Shown: positions 33,683-42,466 of the stretch, one piece after another
Position numbering within the stretch: position 1 is the stretch's first letter
How the letters are laid out: every line of letters begins with the position of its first letter
Notes under the pieces: generated by a model
What the model was told of the DNA's origin: nothing
The model's input: only the letters and a program-made list of their open reading frames with translations
The model's database searches: none
From: Fimenecus sp045543095
Lineage (GTDB): Bacteria > Bacillota > Clostridia > Oscillospirales > Acutalibacteraceae
Length of the DNA stretch: 53,976 bases
NCBI GenBank assembly: GCA_045543095.1
Contig: JAZQMC010000004.1
Span: 1-53,976, forward strand
Reading direction: 5' to 3'
Made by a program: the position numbers and the translations under genes

Positions 33683-33987
33683 CTCTTGTTCGCCTTCTTC
33701 TTTTTCTCGTCTTTGTGAAGCTCGGGATTGTAGCGATAAAATATCATACTGCCACCGATTACGCCAACACATTCGCTGTTTGTTGCCTCTGCAAGCTTTT
33801 GTGCGATTTCTTTTGGCTTTTCAGGGCTTGTTTCTAAAAGCACCTTGATTTTAATAAGCTCGCGGGCTTTAAGTGCATCATCTGTCTGTTTGATAAGGGC
33901 ATCTGAAATTCCACCCTTGCCAACTTGAAATAGTGCGGGAAGTGAATTTGCTTGACCTCTCCAATATGCTCTTTCTTTACTTGTCAT
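33679..33987 (-). CDS. yhbY: YhbY-family CRM-domain RNA-binding protein
   Basis: A 102-residue protein with the CRM fold: LPALFQVGKGGISDALIKQT, LIKIKVLLETSPEKP and the end of the fold GGSMIFYRYNP. YhbY associates with pre-50S ribosomal particles. The C terminus is Lys-rich. Palindromic repeat copy 5 lies between rdgB and this gene. Confidence 0.93.
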   Translation of the reverse strand: MTSKERAYWRGQANSLPALFQVGKGGISDALIKQTDDALKARELIKIKVLLETSPEKPKEIAQKLAEATNSECVGVIGGSMIFYRYNPELHKDEKKKKANKR

Positions 33988-34017
33988 TTGTTTTCTCCTA
34001 AATGTTTTCTTTTGTTT

Positions 34018-34080
34018 GTCATTCTGAGGAACGAAGTGACGAAGAATCTATGTGAGATTCTTCGCTACGCTCAGAATGAC
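34018..34080. repeat. Dispersed palindromic repeat, copy 5
   Basis: Same family, same orientation as copies 1, 3 and 6. It sits between rdgB and yhbY inside a co-directional gene string, 8 bp after the rdgB stop. Confidence 0.87.
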
Positions 34081-34088
34081 CTATCTCT

Positions 34089-34676
34089 TTATAAATACTT
34101 TGGTAATTCTTCTACAAATTTGCGGAGTGCGTTTCCGCGGTGGCTGACCTTGTCTTTTTCTTCTGCGGTGAGTTCGCCAAATGTTTTATCGCCTACCAAA
34201 AAGAGTGGGTCATAACCAAATCCGCCGTTGCCGTGTACTTCGTGAGCAATTACACCCTCGCAAGTGCCACGAACTGTGAAGCTTCTGCCGTCGGGGAAGC
34301 AACAACATACACAGCTTACAAATCGGGCTGTTCGTTCCTCGTCGGGAACATCTTTCATAAGATTTAAAAGTTTTTCGTTGTTCTTTACATCGTTACCGTG
34401 CTCACCGCCAAAACGAGCAGAATAAACACCCGGTGCACCGTCAAGAAAATCAACCATAAGTCCCGAATCGTCTGCAACACAGACCATTCCGCTTTCTTTG
34501 CAACCGCTGTCCGCCTTTAAGAAAGCATTTTCTTCAAAGGTTGTGCCGGTTTCTTCCACATCTGAAAGTTCAATACCCGCCATATCGGCAGTAAGTACAT
34601 TTATACCAAGCGGTGAGAGAATTCTCTGCAATTCCGCCTGTTTTTTCATATTATGAGTTGCGATTAAAAAGTCCAA
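34089..34676 (-). CDS. rdgB: XTP/dITP diphosphatase (RdgB/HAM1 family)
   Basis: Removes non-canonical purine triphosphates. The 195 residues begin with FLIATHNMKKQAEL and contain DVEETGTTFEENAFLKA, CVADDSGLMVDFLDGAPGVY and GNGGFGYDPLF, all typical. The start is TTG at 34676, placing the family N terminus correctly. Its first 26 bases overlap the ftsY 3' end in another frame, so they also encode the last eight ftsY residues. Confidence 0.95.
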   Translation of the reverse strand: MDFLIATHNMKKQAELQRILSPLGINVLTADMAGIELSDVEETGTTFEENAFLKADSGCKESGMVCVADDSGLMVDFLDGAPGVYSARFGGEHGNDVKNNEKLLNLMKDVPDEERTARFVSCVCCCFPDGRSFTVRGTCEGVIAHEVHGNGGFGYDPLFLVGDKTFGELTAEEKDKVSHRGNALRKFVEELPKYL

Positions 34677-35802
34677 AGAAACCCCTCTTTTTCTTTTCTT
34701 CTTTTTGTTCAGGAACTTCTATTTTTTCTTCCTGTTCAAGTCCTTGGCCATCTGTTTCGGGAGCGACTTCAACGCTTCCACCGTCTTCATCGGTGTATTC
34801 TTCTTGTAAAAGAACTTCAGTAGTTTCTTCGTATTCTTCTTTGTTCTCTTCCACAGTTTCAAGTTGAATATCCTCCTCGTCTTTATAATCTATCTTGTCA
34901 AATAAGCCATCTGCAAAGGCTTCGGGCTTAAAGGGTTGTAAATCGTCAATCTGCTCGCCCACGCCGATGAACTTAACGGGAATTCCGAGCTCATTTTTGA
35001 TTGCAAGCACCACGCCACCGCGTGCAGTACCGTCAAGCTTGGTGAGTACAATACCAGTAATATCTGCAACGCTCTTAAATTCGCGAGCCTGATTAACTGC
35101 GTTCTGACCGGTTGTGGCATCAAGCACCAACAAAACCTCGCGGTCAGAATATGGCAATTCGCGGTCGATTACGCGATAAATCTTATTAAGCTCGTCCATA
35201 AGATTTTTCTTATTGTGAAGACGACCTGCGGTATCGATAATAATAATCTCACTATCTCTTGCCTTTGCCGCGTTGATTGTGTCAAATACTACTGCGGCGG
35301 GGTCTGCGCCCTCTTTATGCTTGATAATATCAACACCCGAGCGGTCCGCCCAGATTTGAAGCTGGTCAATAGCAGCGGCACGGAAGGTATCTGCCGCGCC
35401 AAGAATAACGCTCTTGCCCTGTGCTTTATACATAGATGCCATTTTACCGATTGTTGTTGTTTTACCAACACCGTTTACGCCGATTACAAGGATGATTGAT
35501 GGAACTGTAATAAGCCCCATATCCTCACCGCCGTAAAGCATTTCGGCAACAATTTCTTTAATCTGCTTACGGATTGCATCTGCACCCTTAATTTTACCCT
35601 TTGCAACCTCGTTGCGAAGTCTTTCGGTAATCTCAACGGCAGTTGTAACACCAACGTCACCCATAACAAGAATTTCTTCAAGTTCTTGGTAAAGGTCGTC
35701 GGTTACCTCTTCGTCAAAGCTATCGAGCATATCGTCGATAGCCCCCGCCATTTTATTTCTTGTCTTTGTAAGACCAAAGTTAATTTTTTTGAAAATTCCC
35801 AT
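34651..35802 (-). CDS. ftsY: Signal recognition particle receptor FtsY with an acidic C-terminal extension
   Basis: SRP receptor GTPase delivering ribosome-nascent chains to the Sec translocon. The 383 residues begin with the helical N domain (1-85) and lack an acidic N-terminal A domain. G-domain motifs are GVNGVGKTTT (108-117), DTFRAAA (138-144), DTAGR (190-194) and TKLDG (254-258). NG ends near residue 304. Residues 305-370 are a very acidic Glu-rich tail, followed by KKKRGFFGLFNRNS (370-383), basic then hydrophobic. This looks like a membrane-targeting motif placed at the wrong end. The tail stays in frame up to the overlap with rdgB. Confidence 0.95.
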   Translation of the reverse strand: MGIFKKINFGLTKTRNKMAGAIDDMLDSFDEEVTDDLYQELEEILVMGDVGVTTAVEITERLRNEVAKGKIKGADAIRKQIKEIVAEMLYGGEDMGLITVPSIILVIGVNGVGKTTTIGKMASMYKAQGKSVILGAADTFRAAAIDQLQIWADRSGVDIIKHKEGADPAAVVFDTINAAKARDSEIIIIDTAGRLHNKKNLMDELNKIYRVIDRELPYSDREVLLVLDATTGQNAVNQAREFKSVADITGIVLTKLDGTARGGVVLAIKNELGIPVKFIGVGEQIDDLQPFKPEAFADGLFDKIDYKDEEDIQLETVEENKEEYEETTEVLLQEEYTDEDGGSVEVAPETDGQGLEQEEKIEVPEQKEEKKKRGFFGLFNRNS

Positions 35803-35832
35803 AGTAATTTCCCTTTCGAGAATTTATTTTGT

Positions 35833-35902
35833 GTCATTCTGAGGAGTGTAACGACGAAGAATCTCCGCTTTCTTTGAGATTCTTCGCTTCGCTCAGAATG
35901 AC
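35833..35902. repeat. Dispersed palindromic repeat, copy 6
   Basis: Same family, same orientation as copies 1, 3 and 5, with perfect GTCATTCTGAG ends. It separates smc from ftsY and starts 30 bp upstream of the ftsY ATG. Confidence 0.87.
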
Positions 35903-35914
35903 TTTTATTTAATT

Positions 35915-38900
35915 TTACGCAAGACCGAGTTTTCTTGCCATTTCGGCTGTTTTAAGTTCGAGTATCTTTGATACGCCCTCTTCTTGCATTGTAACACCAT
36001 AGAGCATATCGGCTTCTTCCATTGTACCGCGACGGTGAGTAATAAGAATGAACTGTGTATTCTTTGTCATTCTTCTTACATACTGCGCGTAACGAACAAC
36101 GTTAACATCGTCAAGAGCTGCTTCAACCTCATCGAAGATTACGAACGGTGCGGGAGTAACTTTAAGAATTGCAAAGAGAAGTGCAATCGCTGAAAGTCCC
36201 TTTTCACCACCTGAAAGCAGGTTGATATTCTGAACATTTTTGCCCGGAGGCTGAACCTTGATTTCGATGTCACATTCAAGAACATTCATTTCGTCCTCAA
36301 GCTTTAATTCCGCCTTACCACCACCGAATAACTCGGCAAAGGTTTCACCGAACGCAACGTTGATTTTCTGGAACTGTTCGCGGAACTGAACACTCATTTT
36401 TGTTGTTAAATCATCAATTAAGCGGATAAGCTCTGCCTTTGATTTTTCAACATCACCGATTTGCTCGGACATAAACTCATATCGTTCAGAAACTTCCTTG
36501 TACTCGTCAATAGCCGAAACATTAACTGAACCGAGTCCGCGGATTTCGTTCTTGAGTGCTGAAAGTCGTGTGCGAGCCTCACCAATATTCTCAATCACGA
36601 TTTCAAGGGCGATTGCCTCGCGTCTTGTCAACTGATATTCGTCATAAAGCTTTGAGTTATACTCTTCAAATTCATTGAGCATTGATGCCTTGCGTTCTTC
36701 AAGACGAGCAAGCTCACCGCTGACACGCTCACGCTCAGATGACTTTTCTTTTTCAAGATTACGCAAATCTGTATTTTCTTTTTCAAGTTGTGCACGCTGA
36801 TTTAACAAATCATCAACATCAGTTTTTGCGTCACCGCATTGTTTACGAAGTTCATCAGCAGATGCACGCAGGCTCTCAATATCCTTTGTAAGCCAGATAT
36901 TCTTATTCTTAAATGCCTCGATTTCTGCATCAAGTTCTTCAAGACGCTCTGAACGAGAGCCTTTAAGAATATTAAGTCTGCGGATATTATCCTCACAGGA
37001 CTCAATATCCTTTTGGAAACCTAAAATTTCAAGACGAATATTCTCGGCAACAGTTGAAAGTTCTTCACGAACCTTTGTGAGAGTTTCACGGTCGCCACTT
37101 ACCGCCTCAAGACTTCTTTCTTTTTCGGCAATTTGGGTGTTGAGTTTTTCAACTGTTTCGCGAGCCGTAATACTGTCGCTATTTATTTTTTCAATTCTGT
37201 CTTCGAGTATTCTTTCTTCTTCGATAAGTTCTTTCACGCCACCTGACGAGGTTTCATATTCACTTTCGGCGAGCTTGAATTCACCCTCAAGACGAATTTT
37301 TTCTTCGTTAGCAGAGAGAATGTCACCCTCAATACCGTTAAGGTCAGCAACGGCAGATGCCAAATCCTCTGCGAGCATTTTCTCTTGAATTGCGAGAGAA
37401 TTTTTCTTTTCTTCAAGGTCTTTAACACTTGCACGGAGCTTATCAATCTCGTTACCGCGGGAAAGCATACCCACGCCCTGTGCCTTACTACCACCCGTCA
37501 TTGAACCGCCGGCATTGATTACCTGACCGTCCAATGTGACAATTTTAAATCTGTTTTTATATTTCTTTGCCATTGTGATAGCAGAATCCATATCTTCACA
37601 CACAACAGTTTTACCGAGAAGATTTTCGATTATATCTTTATATTTACTGTCGCAAGAAACAAGTTTTGACGCGATACTTACAAAGCCGTAAGAGTCGTCC
37701 AAATCCTTTTCATCAAGACTACGGGGCTTAATTGCGGTAAGAGGTAAGAATGTTGCTCGACCGCCCCTTGTTTCTTTAAGATATGCGATTACACGCTTTG
37801 CGTCGTTTTCGTTGTCAACAACCACATTCTGAAGTGCAATCCCAAGGGCTGTTTCAACTGCAATACTGTATTTATCTTTAACCGTAATAAGCTGTGAAAG
37901 TGGGCCGTGAACACCGCGTAAAGCACCACGTTTTGCCTCTTTCATAACGCTACGAACCGAGCCCATATAACCTTCCATATTCTTTTCAAGGTCATCAAGC
38001 ACACGAATTCTCTCGTTTTTACGTTCGATTTCACTGTCAAGAACCGCGATTTCAGATTTCACCTTTTCGCTTTTTTCTGTTCTTGACTGTACTTTTATGC
38101 GATAGCCCTCAACTGCGTTTTTATAACCGTCGATTTGAGCAATGCACTCATTGAGTGCGTTTTCTGCATTATTTTTCTTTTCTTCTAACGCTACTACCGT
38201 GTCACGACGATTACCGAGTAATTCATCAATAGTAGCAATTCTTGTTCTGATTTCTTCAATCTGTGTGCTTGCAGTTTCACTGATAACTCGATTATCCGCA
38301 AGGCTTACAGTAAGCAAAGAAATTTCTTTTGAAAGGTCTGCGGCAAGGCTTGCGAATTCGTTATTTTCAACCTGCAATTTTTCAATTTCGCTGATTTTTG
38401 CAGAAAGTTTTTCATTAGCCTCGTTAAGACCTTTTTCTGCAACTGATTTTTCTTCGTTTGCAGTATTGATTTGAGCGTCAATGTCGCTTTCGTCGGCATT
38501 TGCGGTCAATTTGTCCTTTTCAAGTCTTTCAATTGACTCATTGTTATGAACAATTGAGTTTTCATAAACCTTTGCCTGACTTTCAAGTTCTGCCGCCTGC
38601 TCTTCAAAATGAGAGGTTGAACCGCGAATTTCTTCAATCTTTACATTGATTTCGCGTGTTTTCTCAATAATCGCGTTCATTTTCTGCTCAATTTCTTCAA
38701 GCTGACGCTGTGCATCTTTATACTGAACAGAGGCAATGTCGATTTTTCTGTCTTGCTCTTTTAATTTTTCTTGAGTTTTCTCAATATTATGTAACCATAT
38801 ACCGATTTCGAGATTTTTTCTCTCTTCGGCAAGTATTAAGAATTTCTGTGCTTTTTCACTTTGAGTTTTTAACGGACCTACACGGCTTTCAAGTTCTGTG

Positions 38901-39484
38901 AGAATGTCGCGAAGTCGCACAAGATTTTCTTCTGCTTGATTAAGTCTTTTAAGAGCGTCACTTCTTCTGTAACGGAAGTGAGAAATACCTGCCGCCTCTT
39001 CAAACATTTCACGGCGTTCACCCGATTTTGAAGAAATAAGCTCGGCAATTTTACCTTGGCTGACCATTGAATAACCGTCACGGCCAAGACCTGTATCCAT
39101 AAACAACTCGTTAATATCGCGAAGTCTTACATTTTCACCGTTGATTTTGTATTCACTGTCACCGCTACGGTAAAAACGGCGTGTGATATTAACTTCGTCC
39201 TTGTCGCAATTAAGGGTACGGTCGGCATTGTCAAGACATAATGTTACCTCCGCAAAGCCTGTTGCCTTGCGAAGCTTTGTTCCGCTGAAAATAACGTCTT
39301 CCATTTTAGAACCACGAAGGCTCTTGGTAGATTGTTCGCCAAGTACCCAACGCACCGCGTCAGAAATATTACTCTTACCGCTACCGTTAGGACCAACAAC
39401 GCCCGTAATTCCCTTATTAAATTGAAGTACTGTTTTGTCGGGGCAGGACTTAAAGCCCTGCATTGTGATTGATTTTAAAATCAT
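35915..39484 (-). CDS. smc: Chromosome segregation protein SMC
   Basis: A 1189-residue condensin ATPase, full length. Walker A is GPNGSGKS (31-38). Two long coiled coils flank a hinge at about 505-670 (including GVHGPLSQLITV and NAGGSMTGGS). The C-terminal head has the signature LSGGEKGLSAIALLFA and Walker B FVIFDEVEAALDD. The ATG overlaps the stop of the upstream radical SAM gene (ATGA). The order rnc, radical SAM, smc, ftsY is typical of Clostridia. Confidence 0.97.
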   Translation of the reverse strand: MILKSITMQGFKSCPDKTVLQFNKGITGVVGPNGSGKSNISDAVRWVLGEQSTKSLRGSKMEDVIFSGTKLRKATGFAEVTLCLDNADRTLNCDKDEVNITRRFYRSGDSEYKINGENVRLRDINELFMDTGLGRDGYSMVSQGKIAELISSKSGERREMFEEAAGISHFRYRRSDALKRLNQAEENLVRLRDILTELESRVGPLKTQSEKAQKFLILAEERKNLEIGIWLHNIEKTQEKLKEQDRKIDIASVQYKDAQRQLEEIEQKMNAIIEKTREINVKIEEIRGSTSHFEEQAAELESQAKVYENSIVHNNESIERLEKDKLTANADESDIDAQINTANEEKSVAEKGLNEANEKLSAKISEIEKLQVENNEFASLAADLSKEISLLTVSLADNRVISETASTQIEEIRTRIATIDELLGNRRDTVVALEEKKNNAENALNECIAQIDGYKNAVEGYRIKVQSRTEKSEKVKSEIAVLDSEIERKNERIRVLDDLEKNMEGYMGSVRSVMKEAKRGALRGVHGPLSQLITVKDKYSIAVETALGIALQNVVVDNENDAKRVIAYLKETRGGRATFLPLTAIKPRSLDEKDLDDSYGFVSIASKLVSCDSKYKDIIENLLGKTVVCEDMDSAITMAKKYKNRFKIVTLDGQVINAGGSMTGGSKAQGVGMLSRGNEIDKLRASVKDLEEKKNSLAIQEKMLAEDLASAVADLNGIEGDILSANEEKIRLEGEFKLAESEYETSSGGVKELIEEERILEDRIEKINSDSITARETVEKLNTQIAEKERSLEAVSGDRETLTKVREELSTVAENIRLEILGFQKDIESCEDNIRRLNILKGSRSERLEELDAEIEAFKNKNIWLTKDIESLRASADELRKQCGDAKTDVDDLLNQRAQLEKENTDLRNLEKEKSSERERVSGELARLEERKASMLNEFEEYNSKLYDEYQLTRREAIALEIVIENIGEARTRLSALKNEIRGLGSVNVSAIDEYKEVSERYEFMSEQIGDVEKSKAELIRLIDDLTTKMSVQFREQFQKINVAFGETFAELFGGGKAELKLEDEMNVLECDIEIKVQPPGKNVQNINLLSGGEKGLSAIALLFAILKVTPAPFVIFDEVEAALDDVNVVRYAQYVRRMTKNTQFILITHRRGTMEEADMLYGVTMQEEGVSKILELKTAEMARKLGLA

Positions 39485-40482
39485 TTAATTTCTTCTACCT
39501 TAACTTCAAAGTCTTTTAATTTTTCATTACCCTTTATTGTACAACAAAAGCCTTGATTTTTCAATGCTTTTTCATTTCTTTTCTGCTGTCCTTTTGCCTT
39601 TGAAACGGCTTTTTCAGGCACATAAACGGTATAAGTCTTATTTTTGTCTTTGTCCTTTAATTTTTCAAGGATTTTATCATAAAAAATATGACCCTCGCAA
39701 AGTTCACGGAATGCGGGATGATAAGCACCGCCCACCATATCACTCTCAACGGTTTCGCTACTGTGAAGACCTAATTTTATTACCTTTATTCCCTCATTTT
39801 CAAACATCGAGAGAAGCTTTGCACAAAAGGGTGCGGTTTCTTCTGCCGTGGGGGCTTGGTATTTGCCCGCTTCTTGTAAAAATCCCAAATGCGTATTTTT
39901 AAGTACAACCGTGGGGTAAATTCTCACAGTATCGGGTTTCATTTTCATAATTTCGCGGGCGGTATATTCGTCTTTCAGAAAATCACTTTTATAAAGCCCC
40001 GTCATCATCTGAAGTCCTAACTCGAAACCATATTCTTTAATGAGCTTTGCAGATTTTCGCACATCATCGGCAGTATGCCCTCTACGATTAGCAAAAAGCA
40101 CATCGTCACACATACTCTGTGCACCAAGTTCAATGGCGGTTACGCCATACTTTTTGAGTGTGTCAAGCACCTCAAAATTAATACAATCGGGACGGGTCGA
40201 TATGCGAATTCCCGCAAAATGATATGTATCTAAAAAATGCTTTGCGGCGGTTAAAAGAGAAAGCATATATTCCCTTTCAATCGCCGTAAAACTACCGCCG
40301 AAGAACGCAATTTCGGTGTTCTTCGGGTTAACATTATATTTAATTGCCGTGTTTACCGCATTTGCCACATCGTCGGGTGTTGCGGGCAATACTTTCCCGC
40401 TGATTGCACGCTGATTACAAAAACTGCAGTCATTAGGGCAACCCTTATGTGGCACAAAAATGCTTATATTCGCGTGGCTCAT
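39481..40482 (-). CDS. Elp3-like radical SAM protein
   Basis: A 333-residue radical SAM enzyme. Cluster cysteines Cys15, Cys19 and Cys22 lie in HKGCPNDCSFC. A GGSFTAIE segment (about 63-70) is shared with Elp3/YhcC-type proteins. The acetyltransferase domain of true Elp3 is absent; the last 60 residues are Lys-rich. The reaction is unknown. It overlaps rnc and smc by ATGA junctions, so tight co-translation is expected; homologues sit between rnc and smc in many Clostridia. Confidence 0.85.
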   Translation of the reverse strand: MSHANISIFVPHKGCPNDCSFCNQRAISGKVLPATPDDVANAVNTAIKYNVNPKNTEIAFFGGSFTAIEREYMLSLLTAAKHFLDTYHFAGIRISTRPDCINFEVLDTLKKYGVTAIELGAQSMCDDVLFANRRGHTADDVRKSAKLIKEYGFELGLQMMTGLYKSDFLKDEYTAREIMKMKPDTVRIYPTVVLKNTHLGFLQEAGKYQAPTAEETAPFCAKLLSMFENEGIKVIKLGLHSSETVESDMVGGAYHPAFRELCEGHIFYDKILEKLKDKDKNKTYTVYVPEKAVSKAKGQQKRNEKALKNQGFCCTIKGNEKLKDFEVKVEEIK

Positions 40483-41144
40483 AATCCCATTAACTCCAAT
40501 GCAGATTTTGCCGCCTGTTGCTCTGCTTTTTTCTTACTGCTACCCACACCGCGACCTATTACATTGCTGTTAAGATGCACCTCAACCACAAATTCTTTAT
40601 TATGGTCGGGTCCGCTTTCACCAACAACAATATATTCAAATTTCTCGGTTGGATTTTGCTGTAAAACCTCTTGTAAGGTACTTTTATAATCTTTGAACAC
40701 GGGCTTTGTTTCAGTTGCAATCTCAATGAAAGGCAGAACGAATTTTTTAGCACACTCAATACCGCCGTCAAGATAAATTGCCGCAATAAGTGCCTCAAAA
40801 GCGTCAGATACAACTGACGGACGCTGACGACCGCCGGTTCTTTCTTCACCACGGCCTAACAAAATCATATCGCCTAAGCCGATTTTTTCGGCATAACCGA
40901 AAAGTGTCTTTTCGCAAACCGCATAAGCACGCTTTTTAGTCAAATCGCCCTCTGCCTTATCTTTGTAATGTTCAAAAAGGTACTCGGCGGTGATAAACCC
41001 CAACACCGAATCACCTAAAAATTCAAGACGCTCGTTGTCGAGTCCTGTGCCTTTTTCATTGGCATAGGAAGAATGAGTCAATGCACGTTTAAGCAATGAT
41101 TTGTCTTTAAATTCATATCCGATTCGTCTTTCAAAATCAGTCAT
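40479..41144 (-). CDS. rnc: Ribonuclease III
   Basis: Double-strand-specific endoribonuclease for rRNA and mRNA processing. The 221 residues contain the catalytic signature NERLEFLGDSVLG (37-49, with Glu41 and Asp45), a second acidic site in DAFEALIAAIYLDGG, and a C-terminal dsRNA-binding domain (about 155-221). It lies 2 bp after trmFO. The palindromic repeats of the window would make RNase III substrates if transcribed. Confidence 0.97.
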   Translation of the reverse strand: MTDFERRIGYEFKDKSLLKRALTHSSYANEKGTGLDNERLEFLGDSVLGFITAEYLFEHYKDKAEGDLTKKRAYAVCEKTLFGYAEKIGLGDMILLGRGEERTGGRQRPSVVSDAFEALIAAIYLDGGIECAKKFVLPFIEIATETKPVFKDYKSTLQEVLQQNPTEKFEYIVVGESGPDHNKEFVVEVHLNSNVIGRGVGSSKKKAEQQAAKSALELMGL

Positions 41145-41146
41145 TT

Positions 41147-42466
41147 TTAGTCACCTAAATTATTGTTTTTTGCAAATTCTTTAAGAGAATTCATACCACG
41201 ATTTGCAAGTTGCATATATCGTTCTTGCTTGTCACGAATTTTCTCATCAAGTGGCGGTAAAACGCCGAAATTCGCACCCATTGGTTGAAAATTCTTAACT
41301 GTTTCGTCGCTTATGTATCGGCTTAACGCACCAATCATTGTGTCTTTGGGAAGGATTACGGTTTCTTCATCCTTTAATCTGCGGGCAAGGTTAATTCCCG
41401 CCATAAGACCGCTTGCCGCTGACTCCATATAACCCTCAACACCCGTAATCTGACCGCCGAAGAAAATGAGTGAGTTTTCACGCATACTGAAATCGCCGTT
41501 TAGAAGCCTTGGAGAATCAATAAATGTATTTCTGTGCATTACGCCGTAACGCAGAAATTCCGCATTTTTAAGTGCGGGAAACATTGAGAAAACTCGCTTT
41601 TGCTCACCGAATTTGAGATTTGTCTGAAAGCCCACAAGGTTATACATTGTTCCGTCTTTATTCTCTTTGCGAAGCTGAAGATTTGCCCAAGGTCTGTGTC
41701 CTGTGCGTGGGTCGGTAAGACCTACGGGTTTAAGCGGACCATATCGCATTGTATCCTTACCGCGAGAAGCCAACACCTCAATGGGCATACAACCCTCATA
41801 GACATCTTTTCGCTTATCAAAAGAATGAACCTCGGCACTTTCGGCGTTTATAATTGCCTCATAAAAGGCTTCGTACTCTGCCTTATTCATAGGGCAGTTT
41901 ATATAATCTGCCTCACCGCCACGGTCATAGCGTGACTGTGTGAAAGCACATTCCATATCAATGCTTTCGGCACTTACAATGGGTGCCGCTGCATCGTAAA
42001 AAGAGAGTCCGTTGCCACACATTTTGCGGATTGTTTCTGAAAGACCTTCACTTGCCAAAGGACCTGCACATATAACAACACCGTCATAACCCTCGGGGAT
42101 TTCGGTTACTTCTTTTTCAATGATATTTATATTTTCATCATTTCTGATTTTTTCGGTAATAATTCTTGAAAACTCGTGACGGTCAACCGCTAATGCACCG
42201 CCTGCCTCAACCTTGCACTCATAAGCCGTTTCAACACAAATTGAGCCTAAATATGCCATTTCGTGTTTTAAAAGCCCTGCAGCAGAATTAAGTCTTTCTG
42301 CCTTTAAAGAGTTTGAGCAAACCAACTCTGCAAGAGTATCCATTTTATGAGCAGGAGATTTTTTATGTGGCTTCATTTCAAACAAATCAACAGAAATGTT
42401 ATTGCGTGAAAGTGCTTTTGCACACTCAACACCCGCAAGACCGCCACCGATTACTGCTACTCTCAT
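41147..42466 (-). CDS. trmFO: Folate-dependent tRNA (uracil-5-)-methyltransferase TrmFO
   Basis: FAD enzyme forming m5U54 in tRNA with methylene-tetrahydrofolate. The 439 residues start with the dinucleotide-binding GGGLAGVE. Cys50 in LVCSNSLKAE corresponds to a functional cysteine of the family, and a second lies in YEGCMPIEV. It overlaps topA by ATGA (42463-42466), an order shared with Bacillus. Confidence 0.96.
   Translation of the reverse strand: MRVAVIGGGLAGVECAKALSRNNISVDLFEMKPHKKSPAHKMDTLAELVCSNSLKAERLNSAAGLLKHEMAYLGSICVETAYECKVEAGGALAVDRHEFSRIITEKIRNDENINIIEKEVTEIPEGYDGVVICAGPLASEGLSETIRKMCGNGLSFYDAAAPIVSAESIDMECAFTQSRYDRGGEADYINCPMNKAEYEAFYEAIINAESAEVHSFDKRKDVYEGCMPIEVLASRGKDTMRYGPLKPVGLTDPRTGHRPWANLQLRKENKDGTMYNLVGFQTNLKFGEQKRVFSMFPALKNAEFLRYGVMHRNTFIDSPRLLNGDFSMRENSLIFFGGQITGVEGYMESAASGLMAGINLARRLKDEETVILPKDTMIGALSRYISDETVKNFQPMGANFGVLPPLDEKIRDKQERYMQLANRGMNSLKEFAKNNNLGD

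Noticed and set aside
5261..35902. Dispersed palindromes as a CRISPR array or as tRNA-like genes
   Set aside because: Copies are scattered over 30 kb, occur in both orientations and have no regular spacers; they do not fold as cloverleaves.
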